Below are positions 1 to 7,453 of a stretch of DNA of 26,605 nt, piece by piece. The first letter of the stretch is position 1. The number at the start of each line of letters is the position of its first letter. Made by a program: the position numbers and the translations under genes. The DNA is from an uncultured Flavobacteriales bacterium (GTDB lineage Bacteria; Bacteroidota; Bacteroidia; Flavobacteriales; UBA1820), in contig CALJDR010000036.1 in NCBI GenBank assembly GCA_938023515.1, positions 1-26,605 on the forward strand. Reading direction: 5' to 3'. Under the pieces are notes generated by a model. That model ran no database searches and was not told where the DNA came from. It saw only the letters and a program-made list of their open reading frames with translations.

Positions 1-48
1 CGAGATGACGTCGAGTCTCGTGGGCTCGGAGATGTGTATAAGAGACAG
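1..48 (+). other. Illumina Nextera adapter and i7 index (artefact)
   Basis: Bases 1-6 match the inner end of the P7 primer (CGAGAT), 7-14 are an 8-base index (GACGTCGA), and 15-48 are the Nextera read-2 adapter, ending with the 19-base transposon mosaic end at 30-48 (AGATGTGTATAAGAGACAG). This is library DNA, not genome. It supplies a false ATG at 34 that reads into enolase. The same adapter and index occur in reverse complement at the other end of the window. Confidence 0.98.
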
Positions 49-954
49 ATCGCATTCCAGGAATTCATGATCCAGCCGGTAAACGCAGACAGCTTCGCTA
101 CTGCCATCCGTATGGGCGCCGAGATATTCCACAACCTGAAAAAACTCCTGCACGACCGCAACCTGTCCACCGCTGTGGGCGACGAAGGTGGTTTCGCTCC
201 TACGTTCAAAGGCACCGAGGATGCACTCGATACCATCATGGCCGCCATCAAAGCCGCCGGTTACAAGCCCGGTAAGGATGTGACACTGGCTATGGACTGC
301 GCTTCTTCCGAGTTCTACAAGAACGGCGTGTACGACTATACCGTTTACGAAGGCAAGAGCGGCGCCAAGCGTTCTTCCAAGCAGCAGGCTGAATACCTGG
401 CTTCGCTGGTAGAGAAATACCCCATCATGTCCATCGAGGACGGTATGGATCAGAACGACTGGGAGGGCTGGAAGATGCTCACCGACAAGATTGGCGATCG
501 CTGCCAACTGGTAGGCGACGACTTGTTCGTGACCAACGTAGAGCGCCTCGAAAAAGGTATCAAAGGCGGCGTAGCCAACTCGCTGCTGGTAAAAGTGAAC
601 CAGATCGGTTCCCTGACCGAGACCATCGACGCCGTAGAAATGGCCCACCGTGCCGGATACACGACCGTGATGTCCCACCGTTCGGGCGAATCGGAAGATT
701 CGACCATCGCCGACCTGGCCGTAGCCCTGAACTGCGGACAGATCAAGACCGGTTCGGCTTCCCGTTCCGACCGTATGGCCAAATACAACCAGCTGCTCCG
801 CATCGAGGATCAGCTCGGCGATGCTGCCCAGTACCCGGGCTTCAAGGCTTTCAAAGTGGATTTCAAATTCAAGGAAGCTGCTGCCAAAGCCGCTCCTGCC
901 GCTGCTAAAGCTCCGGCCAAGAAAGCCCCCGCTAAAAAGGCTGCCAAGAAATAA
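49..954 (+). CDS. eno: Enolase, 5'-truncated, with Ala/Lys/Pro-rich C-terminal tail
   Basis: Enolase (2-phosphoglycerate to phosphoenolpyruvate; cytoplasmic glycolysis). Genomic sequence begins at the adapter junction, in frame with residues IAFQEFMIQP; about 160 N-terminal residues are missing. The five codons at 34-48 (MYKRQ) are adapter. Visible enolase motifs are the QEF and VGDEGGFAP segments (catalytic glutamates), SIEDG and GDDLF (Mg ligands), VKVNQ (catalytic Lys) and SHRSGE (substrate His). After the usual end of the fold the protein continues for about 30 residues made almost only of Ala, Lys and Pro, with APAKK repeated, ending in KK. Most enolases lack such a tail. The gene stops at TAA 952-954 and is followed by a strong terminator. 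It converges with alaS. Confidence 0.97.
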   Translation: MAFQEFMIQPVNADSFATAIRMGAEIFHNLKKLLHDRNLSTAVGDEGGFAPTFKGTEDALDTIMAAIKAAGYKPGKDVTLAMDCASSEFYKNGVYDYTVYEGKSGAKRSSKQQAEYLASLVEKYPIMSIEDGMDQNDWEGWKMLTDKIGDRCQLVGDDLFVTNVERLEKGIKGGVANSLLVKVNQIGSLTETIDAVEMAHRAGYTTVMSHRSGESEDSTIADLAVALNCGQIKTGSASRSDRMAKYNQLLRIEDQLGDAAQYPGFKAFKVDFKFKEAAAKAAPAAAKAPAKKAPAKKAAKK

Positions 955-973
955 TCCTTTATTTCTATAAAAC

Positions 974-1009
974 CCAAACGCCCGGCGCAATGCGCCGGGC
1001 GTTTTTTTA
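974..1009 (+). terminator. Intrinsic terminator of eno
   Basis: A GC-rich stem, CGCCCGGC at 979-986 with GCCGGGCG at 994-1001, is flanked by A residues and followed by seven T at 1002-1008. It lies 20 bases after the enolase stop codon. Confidence 0.93.
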
Positions 1010-1041
1010 CAGTATCTCTTCCCGGATTATCTCTCATACAT

Positions 1042-1067
1042 AAAAGGCCTGCATTCGCAGACCTTTT
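1042..1067 (-). terminator. Probable terminator of alaS (possibly bidirectional)
   Basis: The inverted repeat 1042-1052 / 1057-1067 has arms AAAAGG-C-CTGC and GCAG-A-CCTTTT with one mismatch and a four-base loop. It lies 22 bases past the alaS stop codon on the minus strand. A/T tracts on both sides mean it could also stop read-through from eno. Confidence 0.7.
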
Positions 1068-1088
1068 ATTTGCAGAACAATTCGAATA

Positions 1089-3716
1089 TTATCCCTTTAC
1101 GATACCTTCTGCCTTAGCCAAGGCTTCCAACAGTCCGTCGGGCTTCTTGCCGCCGGCCGTCGCATAGAACTCCTGGCCGCCGCCGCCGCCGTCTATGGTC
1201 TTGGCGAGTTCGCGGACGATATTACCGGCATGCCAGCCATGCTCTTTCGCCAGGTCTTTGGAGATGAGCACCGAAATACCGGCCTTGTAATTGTTCTCCT
1301 TGTTGCCTATCACGACAAAGGCATTATCCACTTCGTTGCCGATCTCGAATATCAGAGTTTTAACCAACAGCGGATCGAGTTCCACCACTCCGGCCACGAA
1401 ACTGCAATCCCCGATATGCTGTATTGAACGCTTGAGGTCTTCCTTCAGGCGGGCCATTTTTTGCCGCATAAAGCCTTCAACCTCTTTGTGCAGGTTCGCA
1501 TTTTCCGTCACCAGCGTCATAGCCGCTTTTTCGACATCGCGGTTGCCCTTGAATATATCGCGGATCACGGACAGTTCCCTCTCCCGGCCTTTATAATAGC
1601 CTATGGCCTCATCGGCCGTAATAGCCTCTATCCGGCGGATGCCGGCCGCAATAGCCCCCTCGGACAGGATCTTGAACAGACGGATGCGCAGCGTATTGTC
1701 CACGTGTGTGCCCCCGCACAACTCATAGCTGTCGCCGAAGCGCACGGTACGCACCTGGTCACCGTATTTCTCGCTGAAAAGGGCGATCACCCCGGCGGAA
1801 ACGGCCTCCTTGTAATCTGCACAACGGTTCTCGTCGAGCGCATACCCGGCCTTTATATCTTCGTTCACCAAGTCCTCCACTTTCTGGAGCTCCTCGTCCG
1901 TAAGTTTCGAGAAATGCGAAAAGTCGAACCGGAGCCCGTCGGGCCCTACGGCCGATCCTTTCTGCTCGACATGCGTACCCAGCACCGTGCGCAGGGCCTT
2001 GTGCAGAAGATGGGTCGCCGAATGGTTGCAGGCCGAGGCCATCCGCTTTTCTTTATCCACCACCGCTTTGAACGTCGAGGTCAGGTTGACGCCTTCCGGA
2101 AGCTTCTTTACGATATGTACCGGAGCATTGTTTTCTTTCATCGTCCGCAGTATCTCGGTCCGACGCCCTTTTTCATCCTCTATATACCCTACGTCTCCTG
2201 CCTGGCCGCCGCTTTCGGCATAGAACGGAGTGACCGGGAAAACGAGCTGGTAAAACACGCCTTTCTTGTTCTCTACCCGGCGATATTTGGATATTTTGAC
2301 CTCGCATTCCAGCTTATCATAGCCCACGAACTCGCTGCCGGTATCGTCGGTAAGTATTTCCCAGTCGTCCACCTTGGTCACGGCTGCCGCACGGGCGCGT
2401 TCCTTTTGGGCCTGCATTTGCTCTTCAAAGCCCTTGGTATCCACCGAATACCCGGATTCCTTGGCCAAAAGTTCGGTCAGGTCAAGCGGAAAACCATACG
2501 TATCGTACAATTCGAACGCTTTCTCCCCGGATATCTCTTTTCCTTTCGTATCGGCCGTGATTTGGGAGAGGCGCGCCAGCCCTTTTTCGAGCGTCGAAAG
2601 GAAAGAAAGTTCTTCCTCACGTACTACGCTCTCTATCAGTTTGCGGGAAGCGCGGAGTTCGGGGAACGAATCGCCCATCTCCTTGTCCATCACCTCCACC
2701 AGGCGGTACATGAACGGCTCCCGGAAATCGAGGAACGAATATCCGTACCGCACCGCACGGCGCAGGATACGGCGTATCACATATCCGGCACCCCCATTGG
2801 TAGGCAGCTGGCCGTCGGCAATCGCAAAAGCCACAGCCCGGATATGGTCGGCGATCACACGGATCGCGATATCCGTCTTTTCGTCCACACCATAGGTCTT
2901 GCCCGACATTTTTTCGAGGGTGTGTATATAGGGCATGAAAATATCGGTGCCGTAATTGGAGGATTTCCCCTCCAAAGTGCGGCATAAACGCTCGAAGCCC
3001 ATTCCCGTATCCACGCAACGGGCCGGCAACGGTTCCAGCGAACCGTCCGCCCGGCGGTTGTACTGCATGAACACCAGGTTCCATATCTCGATCACCTGGG
3101 GATGGTCTTTGTTGACCAGACTGCTTCCCGCAGCGGTTTTACGCTCGGCCTCGGGCCGCAGGTCGACATGGATCTCGGACGAAGGACCGCAGGGGCCCTG
3201 GTCACCCATTTCCCAGAAATTATCGTGCTTGTTTCCCAGTACGATATGGTCTTCGGGCACGTATTTTTTCCAGATTTCATATGCTTCGCTGTCTTTTTCG
3301 AGACCTTCTTTCGCATCGCCCTCAAATACGGTGACGTACAGGATGGACGGGTCTATTTTATACACTTTCGTGAGAAGTTCCCAGGCCCATTCTATTGCTT
3401 CTTCCTTGAAATAATCGCCGAACGACCAGTTGCCCAGCATCTCGAACATCGTATGGTGATACGTATCCACCCCGACCTCTTCCAGGTCGTTGTGTTTGCC
3501 CGACACGCGCAGGCATTTCTGGGTGTCCGCCACCCGGGGGAATTTGACCGGGGCCAACCCGAGGAATATGTCCTTGAACTGGTTCATTCCGGCATTGGTG
3601 AACATGAGCGTGGGGTCGTCCTTGAGCACGATCGGTGCGGACGTCTCTATATGGTGGCCTTTCGAAGAGAAAAAGTCCAGGAATTGCTTTCTTACCTCTT
3701 GTGATTTCATCGTCAT
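1089..3716 (-). CDS. alaS: Alanine--tRNA ligase
   Basis: Class II aminoacyl-tRNA synthetase that charges tRNA-Ala and hydrolyses mischarged Ser/Gly-tRNA-Ala. It is 875 residues, the normal full length. The catalytic domain occupies about residues 3-250 (RVSGKHNDLEEVG, GCGPSSEIH), followed by the tRNA-binding helical region to about 450. The editing domain carries the zinc motif HSATH (H565, H569) plus CGGTH (C667, H671). The C-Ala (DHHA1) domain ends with a glycine-rich stretch near 842-857. Two starts are possible: ATG at 3716 (MTMKSQEV) or ATG at 3710 (MKSQEV); the latter fits the usual length of bacterial AlaRS N-termini better. It stands alone on the minus strand, convergent with eno and divergent from the M23 gene, with a promoter candidate at 3748-3755. 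Confidence 0.98.
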   Translation of the reverse strand: MTMKSQEVRKQFLDFFSSKGHHIETSAPIVLKDDPTLMFTNAGMNQFKDIFLGLAPVKFPRVADTQKCLRVSGKHNDLEEVGVDTYHHTMFEMLGNWSFGDYFKEEAIEWAWELLTKVYKIDPSILYVTVFEGDAKEGLEKDSEAYEIWKKYVPEDHIVLGNKHDNFWEMGDQGPCGPSSEIHVDLRPEAERKTAAGSSLVNKDHPQVIEIWNLVFMQYNRRADGSLEPLPARCVDTGMGFERLCRTLEGKSSNYGTDIFMPYIHTLEKMSGKTYGVDEKTDIAIRVIADHIRAVAFAIADGQLPTNGGAGYVIRRILRRAVRYGYSFLDFREPFMYRLVEVMDKEMGDSFPELRASRKLIESVVREEELSFLSTLEKGLARLSQITADTKGKEISGEKAFELYDTYGFPLDLTELLAKESGYSVDTKGFEEQMQAQKERARAAAVTKVDDWEILTDDTGSEFVGYDKLECEVKISKYRRVENKKGVFYQLVFPVTPFYAESGGQAGDVGYIEDEKGRRTEILRTMKENNAPVHIVKKLPEGVNLTSTFKAVVDKEKRMASACNHSATHLLHKALRTVLGTHVEQKGSAVGPDGLRFDFSHFSKLTDEELQKVEDLVNEDIKAGYALDENRCADYKEAVSAGVIALFSEKYGDQVRTVRFGDSYELCGGTHVDNTLRIRLFKILSEGAIAAGIRRIEAITADEAIGYYKGRERELSVIRDIFKGNRDVEKAAMTLVTENANLHKEVEGFMRQKMARLKEDLKRSIQHIGDCSFVAGVVELDPLLVKTLIFEIGNEVDNAFVVIGNKENNYKAGISVLISKDLAKEHGWHAGNIVRELAKTIDGGGGGQEFYATAGGKKPDGLLEALAKAEGIVKG

Positions 3717-3747
3717 TCGTATATTGCGTTATCCCCCGTAGGGACTT

Positions 3748-3755
3748 CAAAAGTA
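3748..3755 (-). promoter_or_regulatory. Candidate -7 promoter element for alaS
   Basis: On the minus strand this reads TACTTTTG, matching the Bacteroidota -7 consensus TAnnTTTG, 31 bases upstream of the alaS start. The surrounding CAAAAGTACTAAAA is shared with the region upstream of susC (22762 onward). No clear TTTG -33 box is seen. Confidence 0.45.
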
Positions 3756-3817
3756 CTAAAATTTTGCTAAATATATTTCCGTAAAATCACGGCAGGGGTC
3801 GGACTTGAATTTTTTAT

Positions 3818-3825
3818 TACCTTTG
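3818..3825 (+). promoter_or_regulatory. Candidate -7 promoter element for the M23 gene
   Basis: TACCTTTG matches TAnnTTTG. Transcription would start near 3832, about 44 bases before the ATG at 3876. No good -33 TTTG box at the expected spacing. Confidence 0.4.
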
Positions 3826-3875
3826 CCGCAAAGATTTTCCGCCCGGCCCACCGCTTCCGCCGCCGGGGAAGTTCT

Positions 3876-4853
3876 ATGGCAAAAAACATAAAATACTATT
3901 TCGACCACGGCAGCCTGTCGTACAAGAAGGTACGCATCAGTTTCCTGAGACGGCTGCGTAACTTTTTCCTGTGGTTCATCACCACCGGTTCGGTGTGGAT
4001 CGTCATATATTTTATCATCACCCGTTTTATTCCTACGCCCAAGGAACTGACCCTCCAGCGCGAGATCGAGAACATGACGGTGAACTACGAAATGCTCCAG
4101 AAACAAATGGACGAGAGCGAACGCCGTCTGGCCGAGATCGAGAACCGGGACGACAACCTCTACCGCGTCATCTTCGAGTCCGACCCTTACCCATCGGACC
4201 GCCGCACCGGAACCCTGAGCGGACAGGAATATTTCGACAATATGCGGGGCAACCGCTACTCCGACATGATCATATCCGCCTCCAAACGGGTGGAAGAACT
4301 GACCAAACGCATCTATTCCGAAAGTAAATCCCTGGACGAGATCGCCGATCTCACCCTGCGTAAAAAAGATATGATCAGCTCCATTCCCGCCGTACCGCCC
4401 GTAACGATCGATATCGTCCGGCGTACGCTGGTATCAGGATACGGGATGCGTATGCACCCCATCAGCAAAGTATGGCGCATGCACACCGGTATGGACTTTG
4501 CCGCCAAGATCGGAACGCCGATCTACGCCACAGGCGACGGAGTGGTCAAGTTCGCCGGACGGGACGCTTCCGGCTACGGCATTCATGTGATCATCGACCA
4601 CGGATACGGCTACCAGACCCTCTACGGCCATATGTCCAAACTGCGCACTTCCCGGGGCAAACGCGTAAAACGCGGTGAGATCATTGGAGAAATAGGCAAT
4701 ACCGGACAATCGACCGGCCCTCACCTGCACTACGAGGTGATCTACCGCGGACAGAAAGTAAACCCCATCAACTACTACTACAAGGACATCACGCCCCAAG
4801 AGTACAACACCCTGCTGGAAATGGCGTCCCAGCATACCCTGCCGTTCGACTAA
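3876..4853 (+). CDS. Membrane-anchored M23 (LytM-type) metallopeptidase
   Basis: Predicted peptidoglycan endopeptidase, or a regulator of one, held in the inner membrane with its enzyme domain in the periplasm. The 325-residue protein has a basic N-terminus, one membrane segment at about 30-51, a coiled-coil-like region at about 57-95 and 135-165, and an M23 domain at about 188-298. Metal ligands are visible as HTGMD (H203, D207) and the second His of HLH (H285); H252 (YGHMS) and H283 fit the catalytic histidines. All key residues are present, so it is probably active rather than an EnvC-type degenerate protein. The MerR-type gene follows after 12 bases, suggesting co-transcription. Substrate and partner cannot be told from sequence. 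Confidence 0.9.
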   Translation: MAKNIKYYFDHGSLSYKKVRISFLRRLRNFFLWFITTGSVWIVIYFIITRFIPTPKELTLQREIENMTVNYEMLQKQMDESERRLAEIENRDDNLYRVIFESDPYPSDRRTGTLSGQEYFDNMRGNRYSDMIISASKRVEELTKRIYSESKSLDEIADLTLRKKDMISSIPAVPPVTIDIVRRTLVSGYGMRMHPISKVWRMHTGMDFAAKIGTPIYATGDGVVKFAGRDASGYGIHVIIDHGYGYQTLYGHMSKLRTSRGKRVKRGEIIGEIGNTGQSTGPHLHYEVIYRGQKVNPINYYYKDITPQEYNTLLEMASQHTLPFD

Positions 4854-4865
4854 CCCGATCCTGCG

Positions 4866-5204
4866 ATGAAAAACGAAAAGAAACTGCCCGAAGGGAAATT
4901 CTATTACTCCATAGGCGAACTTTCCGTCTACTTCGACGTCACGCCTGCCACTCTGCGGTATTGGGAAAGCATGTTCGACATCATTTCCCCCCGCAAAAAC
5001 AAAAAAGGCGACCGGATGTATACCGCCGAGGATGTTGAATCTATCCGCCTGATCCATTTTCTGGTCAAGGAAAGCGGATACACCCTGGCCGGGGCAGCCG
5101 CCCATATAAAGGCCAACAAAAAAGCCCTGACCAACCGGATGGAGGCCCTGCGTACCCTGCGCAGTGTGCGCAACGAGCTCGAAAAACTCAAAAACAGTCT
5201 GTAA
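4866..5204 (+). CDS. MerR-family transcriptional regulator
   Basis: Small DNA-binding protein of 112 residues. The N-terminal winged helix-turn-helix of the MerR type is at about residues 12-80, with the characteristic YYSIGELS...TPATLRYWE recognition region and a second part around AEDVESIRLI. A short C-terminal helix (about 88-112, leucine and lysine rich) fits dimerisation. There is no cysteine-based metal-binding tail or drug-binding domain, so the inducer is unknown. It lies 12 bases after the M23 peptidase gene and about 57 bases before ruvB. Such short MerR proteins are common single-domain regulators in Bacteroidota; targets here are unknown. Confidence 0.88.
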   Translation: MKNEKKLPEGKFYYSIGELSVYFDVTPATLRYWESMFDIISPRKNKKGDRMYTAEDVESIRLIHFLVKESGYTLAGAAAHIKANKKALTNRMEALRTLRSVRNELEKLKNSL

Positions 5205-5232
5205 CCTCCGGCGGGTTACCGCAGAAAAAGCC

Positions 5233-5240
5233 TATCTTTG
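5233..5240 (+). promoter_or_regulatory. Candidate -7 promoter element for ruvB
   Basis: TATCTTTG matches TAnnTTTG and lies 21 bases before the ATG at 5262. The TTG that could be read as an alternative ruvB start (5238-5240) is the last three bases of this element. No convincing -33 box. Confidence 0.45.
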
Positions 5241-5261
5241 CCGGTAAGGAGATTCCAAAAA

Positions 5262-6284
5262 ATGCCAGAAGGTTTCCAAGAAAGATTTGATACCCCGGAA
5301 GAGAGGGAATACGAAAAAGCCCTCCGCCCCCTTTCGTTCGACGATTTCGCCGGACAGGCGCAGGTATTGGCCAACCTCGAGATATTCGTCCGGGCCGCCA
5401 ACCAGCGCACCGAGGCGCTGGACCATGTGCTGCTGCACGGCCCTCCCGGATTGGGGAAAACGACCTTGGCGGGCATCATCGCATCGGAATTGGGCGTCAA
5501 CCTCCGTACCACATCGGGGCCCGTCATCGACAAACCGGGCGACCTGGCCGGACTACTCACTTCCCTGGAAGACCGCGACGTGCTCTTCATCGACGAGATA
5601 CACCGGTTGAGCCCCGTAGTCGAAGAATACCTTTACTCCGCCATGGAGGACTACAAACTGGACATCATGCTCGAAAGCGGGCCTAACGCCCGCAGCGTAC
5701 AAATAAGCCTGTCGCCTTTCACTCTCATCGGGGCCACTACCCGTTCGGGGCTGCTCACTTCGCCGATGCGGGCCCGTTTCGGCATCAACTGCCGTTTGGA
5801 ATACTACAATTCGGAAACGCTCTCGGCCATCGTCGAGCGTTCGGCCCGCCTGATGCATATTCCCATCACGGAAGACGCGACCATCGAAATATCGCGCCGT
5901 TCCCGCGGCACTCCCCGTATCGCCAACGCGCTGCTGCGCCGTATCCGGGATTTCGCCCAGATAAAAGGCTCCGGGACGATCGACCGGGAAATCGCCTTGG
6001 TTGGGCTCAAAGCGCTGGCTGTCGACCAGTACGGACTGGACGACATGGACAACCGGATGCTCTCGGCCATCATCGACAAATTCAACGGAGGCCCCGTGGG
6101 CATCACCACTTTGGCTACGGCCGTAGGCGAAAATGCCGGCACGCTGGAGGAAGTGTACGAACCATTCCTGATCCAGGAAGGTTTTATTATCCGTACACCC
6201 CGCGGCCGTCAGGCCACCGAAAAAGCCTATAAACACATGGACCGCACGATGCCCTCCCGCGGGCAGAGCCTGTTCGACCTATAA
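5262..6284 (+). CDS. ruvB: Holliday junction branch migration ATPase RuvB
   Basis: Hexameric AAA+ motor that drives Holliday junction migration with RuvA and RuvC in recombinational repair. With the start at ATG 5262 it is 340 residues, the normal length. Walker A is GPPGLGKT (60-67), Walker B is LFIDEIH (D111, E112), sensor 1 lies around LIGATTRSG, and the arginine finger is in SPMRARFG (R170). The C-terminal winged helix ends near the last residues (EPFLIQEGFIIRTPRG). The chosen start has an AAGGAGA ribosome binding site at 5246-5252; an upstream in-frame TTG at 5238 is rejected because it precedes that site and sits in a promoter-like element. The stop TAA overlaps the queG start by one base (TAATG). 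Confidence 0.98.
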   Translation: MPEGFQERFDTPEEREYEKALRPLSFDDFAGQAQVLANLEIFVRAANQRTEALDHVLLHGPPGLGKTTLAGIIASELGVNLRTTSGPVIDKPGDLAGLLTSLEDRDVLFIDEIHRLSPVVEEYLYSAMEDYKLDIMLESGPNARSVQISLSPFTLIGATTRSGLLTSPMRARFGINCRLEYYNSETLSAIVERSARLMHIPITEDATIEISRRSRGTPRIANALLRRIRDFAQIKGSGTIDREIALVGLKALAVDQYGLDDMDNRMLSAIIDKFNGGPVGITTLATAVGENAGTLEEVYEPFLIQEGFIIRTPRGRQATEKAYKHMDRTMPSRGQSLFDL

Positions 6285-7243
6285 TGACCGTGGAAACCGA
6301 TCCGAAAAATCTCAACCAACTGATCAAAAGCCTTGCCCTCGGGCAGGGCTTTTGCGCCTGTGGGGTCACCCGGGCCGATTTTCTGGAAGAGGATGCCCAG
6401 GTATTGGAAAAATGGGTAGCCGAAGGACGGCACGGGCAGATGAGCTATATGGCACGGAACCGGGAAAAACGGGCGAACGTCCGCCTGCTGGTGGAAGGGG
6501 CGAAAAGCATCGTTTGTCTGGCCCATAGCTATTATACTCGGGAATCGGAGGAAGTATCCAAACGCACCGGAGTGGCCAAATACGCCGTGGGAGAAGACTA
6601 CCATACCGTCCTGAAAAACAAAATGCACGCCTTGTGCGCCGCGTTGAAAGAAAAGACCGGGGATTTCTCCTACCGTGCCTTTACGGATTCCGCCCCCGTA
6701 CCCGAACGCCGTCTGGCGCAGCGGGCCGGGCTGGGATGGATCGGAAAAAGCTCCATGTTCATCAGTCCGGATGCCGGGTCTTACCTGTTCCTCTCGGAGA
6801 TCGTCACCGATCTCGATATCGCGCCCGACACTCCTTTCGAGCAGAACAAATGCGGCTCCTGCCGCCGTTGCCGGATGGCCTGTCCGACCGGGGCAATAGA
6901 CGGGAGCGGCACGATAGACGCCCGTAAATGCCTGTCGTACGTCACGATCGAACTGAAAGAGAACATCCCCGAAAAGTTGGCCTGCAAATTAGGCGGCCGG
7001 ATATACGGATGCGACACCTGCATGGATGTCTGCCCGTGGAACAAATACGCGGCTCTCACGGAAGAACCCTGTTTCCTGCCGTCGGAATACCTGTCCCGGA
7101 TGGACCGGGAAGACTGGGCCAAAATGGACCCGGAAACGTTTGAGCGGGAATTCACCCGTTCGCCCATGCAGCGCGCGGGATTGGACAAAATAAAGTCCAA
7201 TGTGGCCGCCGGTAAAAAATATTTGGCGGGGGACGGTTTTTAG
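6284..7243 (+). CDS. queG: Epoxyqueuosine reductase QueG
   Basis: Iron-sulfur, cobalamin-dependent enzyme that reduces epoxyqueuosine to queuosine at the wobble position of GUN-anticodon tRNAs. Length is 319 residues, shorter than the E. coli enzyme (about 379) but typical of the short form. TDSAPVPER contains the expected catalytic Asp (D135). Two [4Fe-4S] clusters are indicated by CGSCRRCRMACP (C190, C193, C196, C200), C216, and CDTCMDVCP (C243, C246, C250). It overlaps ruvB by one base, so translation is coupled. Cobalamin need links it loosely to the BtuB/BtuG-like pair at the far end of the window. Confidence 0.96.
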   Translation: MTVETDPKNLNQLIKSLALGQGFCACGVTRADFLEEDAQVLEKWVAEGRHGQMSYMARNREKRANVRLLVEGAKSIVCLAHSYYTRESEEVSKRTGVAKYAVGEDYHTVLKNKMHALCAALKEKTGDFSYRAFTDSAPVPERRLAQRAGLGWIGKSSMFISPDAGSYLFLSEIVTDLDIAPDTPFEQNKCGSCRRCRMACPTGAIDGSGTIDARKCLSYVTIELKENIPEKLACKLGGRIYGCDTCMDVCPWNKYAALTEEPCFLPSEYLSRMDREDWAKMDPETFEREFTRSPMQRAGLDKIKSNVAAGKKYLAGDGF

Positions 7244-7253
7244 CTTAAATTTG
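7222..7253 (+). promoter_or_regulatory. Promoter of tRNA-Gln, inside the queG 3' end
   Basis: TTTG at 7222-7225, 20 bases of spacing, and TAAATTTG at 7246-7253 form a full Bacteroidota -33/-7 promoter. The expected start point is near 7260, only a few bases before the tRNA. The -33 box lies within queG codons and the -7 box just past its stop. Confidence 0.65.
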
Positions 7254-7264
7254 CCCCGCTGAAA

Positions 7265-7335
7265 AGCCCTATGGTGTAATGGTAGCACATGTGATTTTGG
7301 TTCATCCGGTCTAGGTTCGAATCCTGGTAGGGCTA
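7265..7335 (+). tRNA. tRNA-Gln(TTG)
   Basis: A full cloverleaf can be folded: acceptor AGCCCTA (7265-7271) with TAGGGCT (7328-7334), D stem GTG/CAC with AATGGTAG in the loop, anticodon stem GTGA/TCAT around loop TTTTGGT (anticodon TTG), T arm CTAGG-TTCGAAT-CCTGG, and discriminator A at 7335. The first anticodon-stem pair is a T-C mismatch. CCA is not encoded. Confidence 0.93.
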
Positions 7336-7336
7336 C

Positions 7337-7370
7337 AAAAAAGGACATTCAAAAAGAATGTCCTTTTTTA
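7337..7370 (+). terminator. Intrinsic terminator of tRNA-Gln
   Basis: A perfect 11-base stem (7340-7350 with 7356-7366), five-A loop and T run to 7369, immediately after the tRNA. Confidence 0.92.
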
Positions 7371-7409
7371 TTATTGCCCGCAATGTTGGCGATTAAAATT
7401 AAAAGCATA

Positions 7410-7436
7410 AAAACGGAGGCCTTTGGCCTCCGTTTT
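7410..7436 (-). terminator. Intrinsic terminator of the OmpA-family gene
   Basis: The perfect inverted repeat AAAACGGAGGCC / GGCCTCCGTTTT has a three-base loop and lies 18 bases past the minus-strand stop codon. A/T flanks on both sides would let it work both ways. Confidence 0.88.
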
Positions 7437-7453
7437 CTTAACATTATGTTGTT

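Noticed and set aside
1461..2987. A 508-codon open frame on the plus strand opposite alaS
   Set aside because: It is a shadow of alaS, whose motifs are complete on the minus strand; the antisense protein has no recognisable domain.
7244..7335. Functional link between queG and the adjacent tRNA
   Set aside because: Queuosine is made in GUN-anticodon tRNAs (Tyr, His, Asn, Asp); this tRNA-Gln has anticodon TTG and its own promoter.
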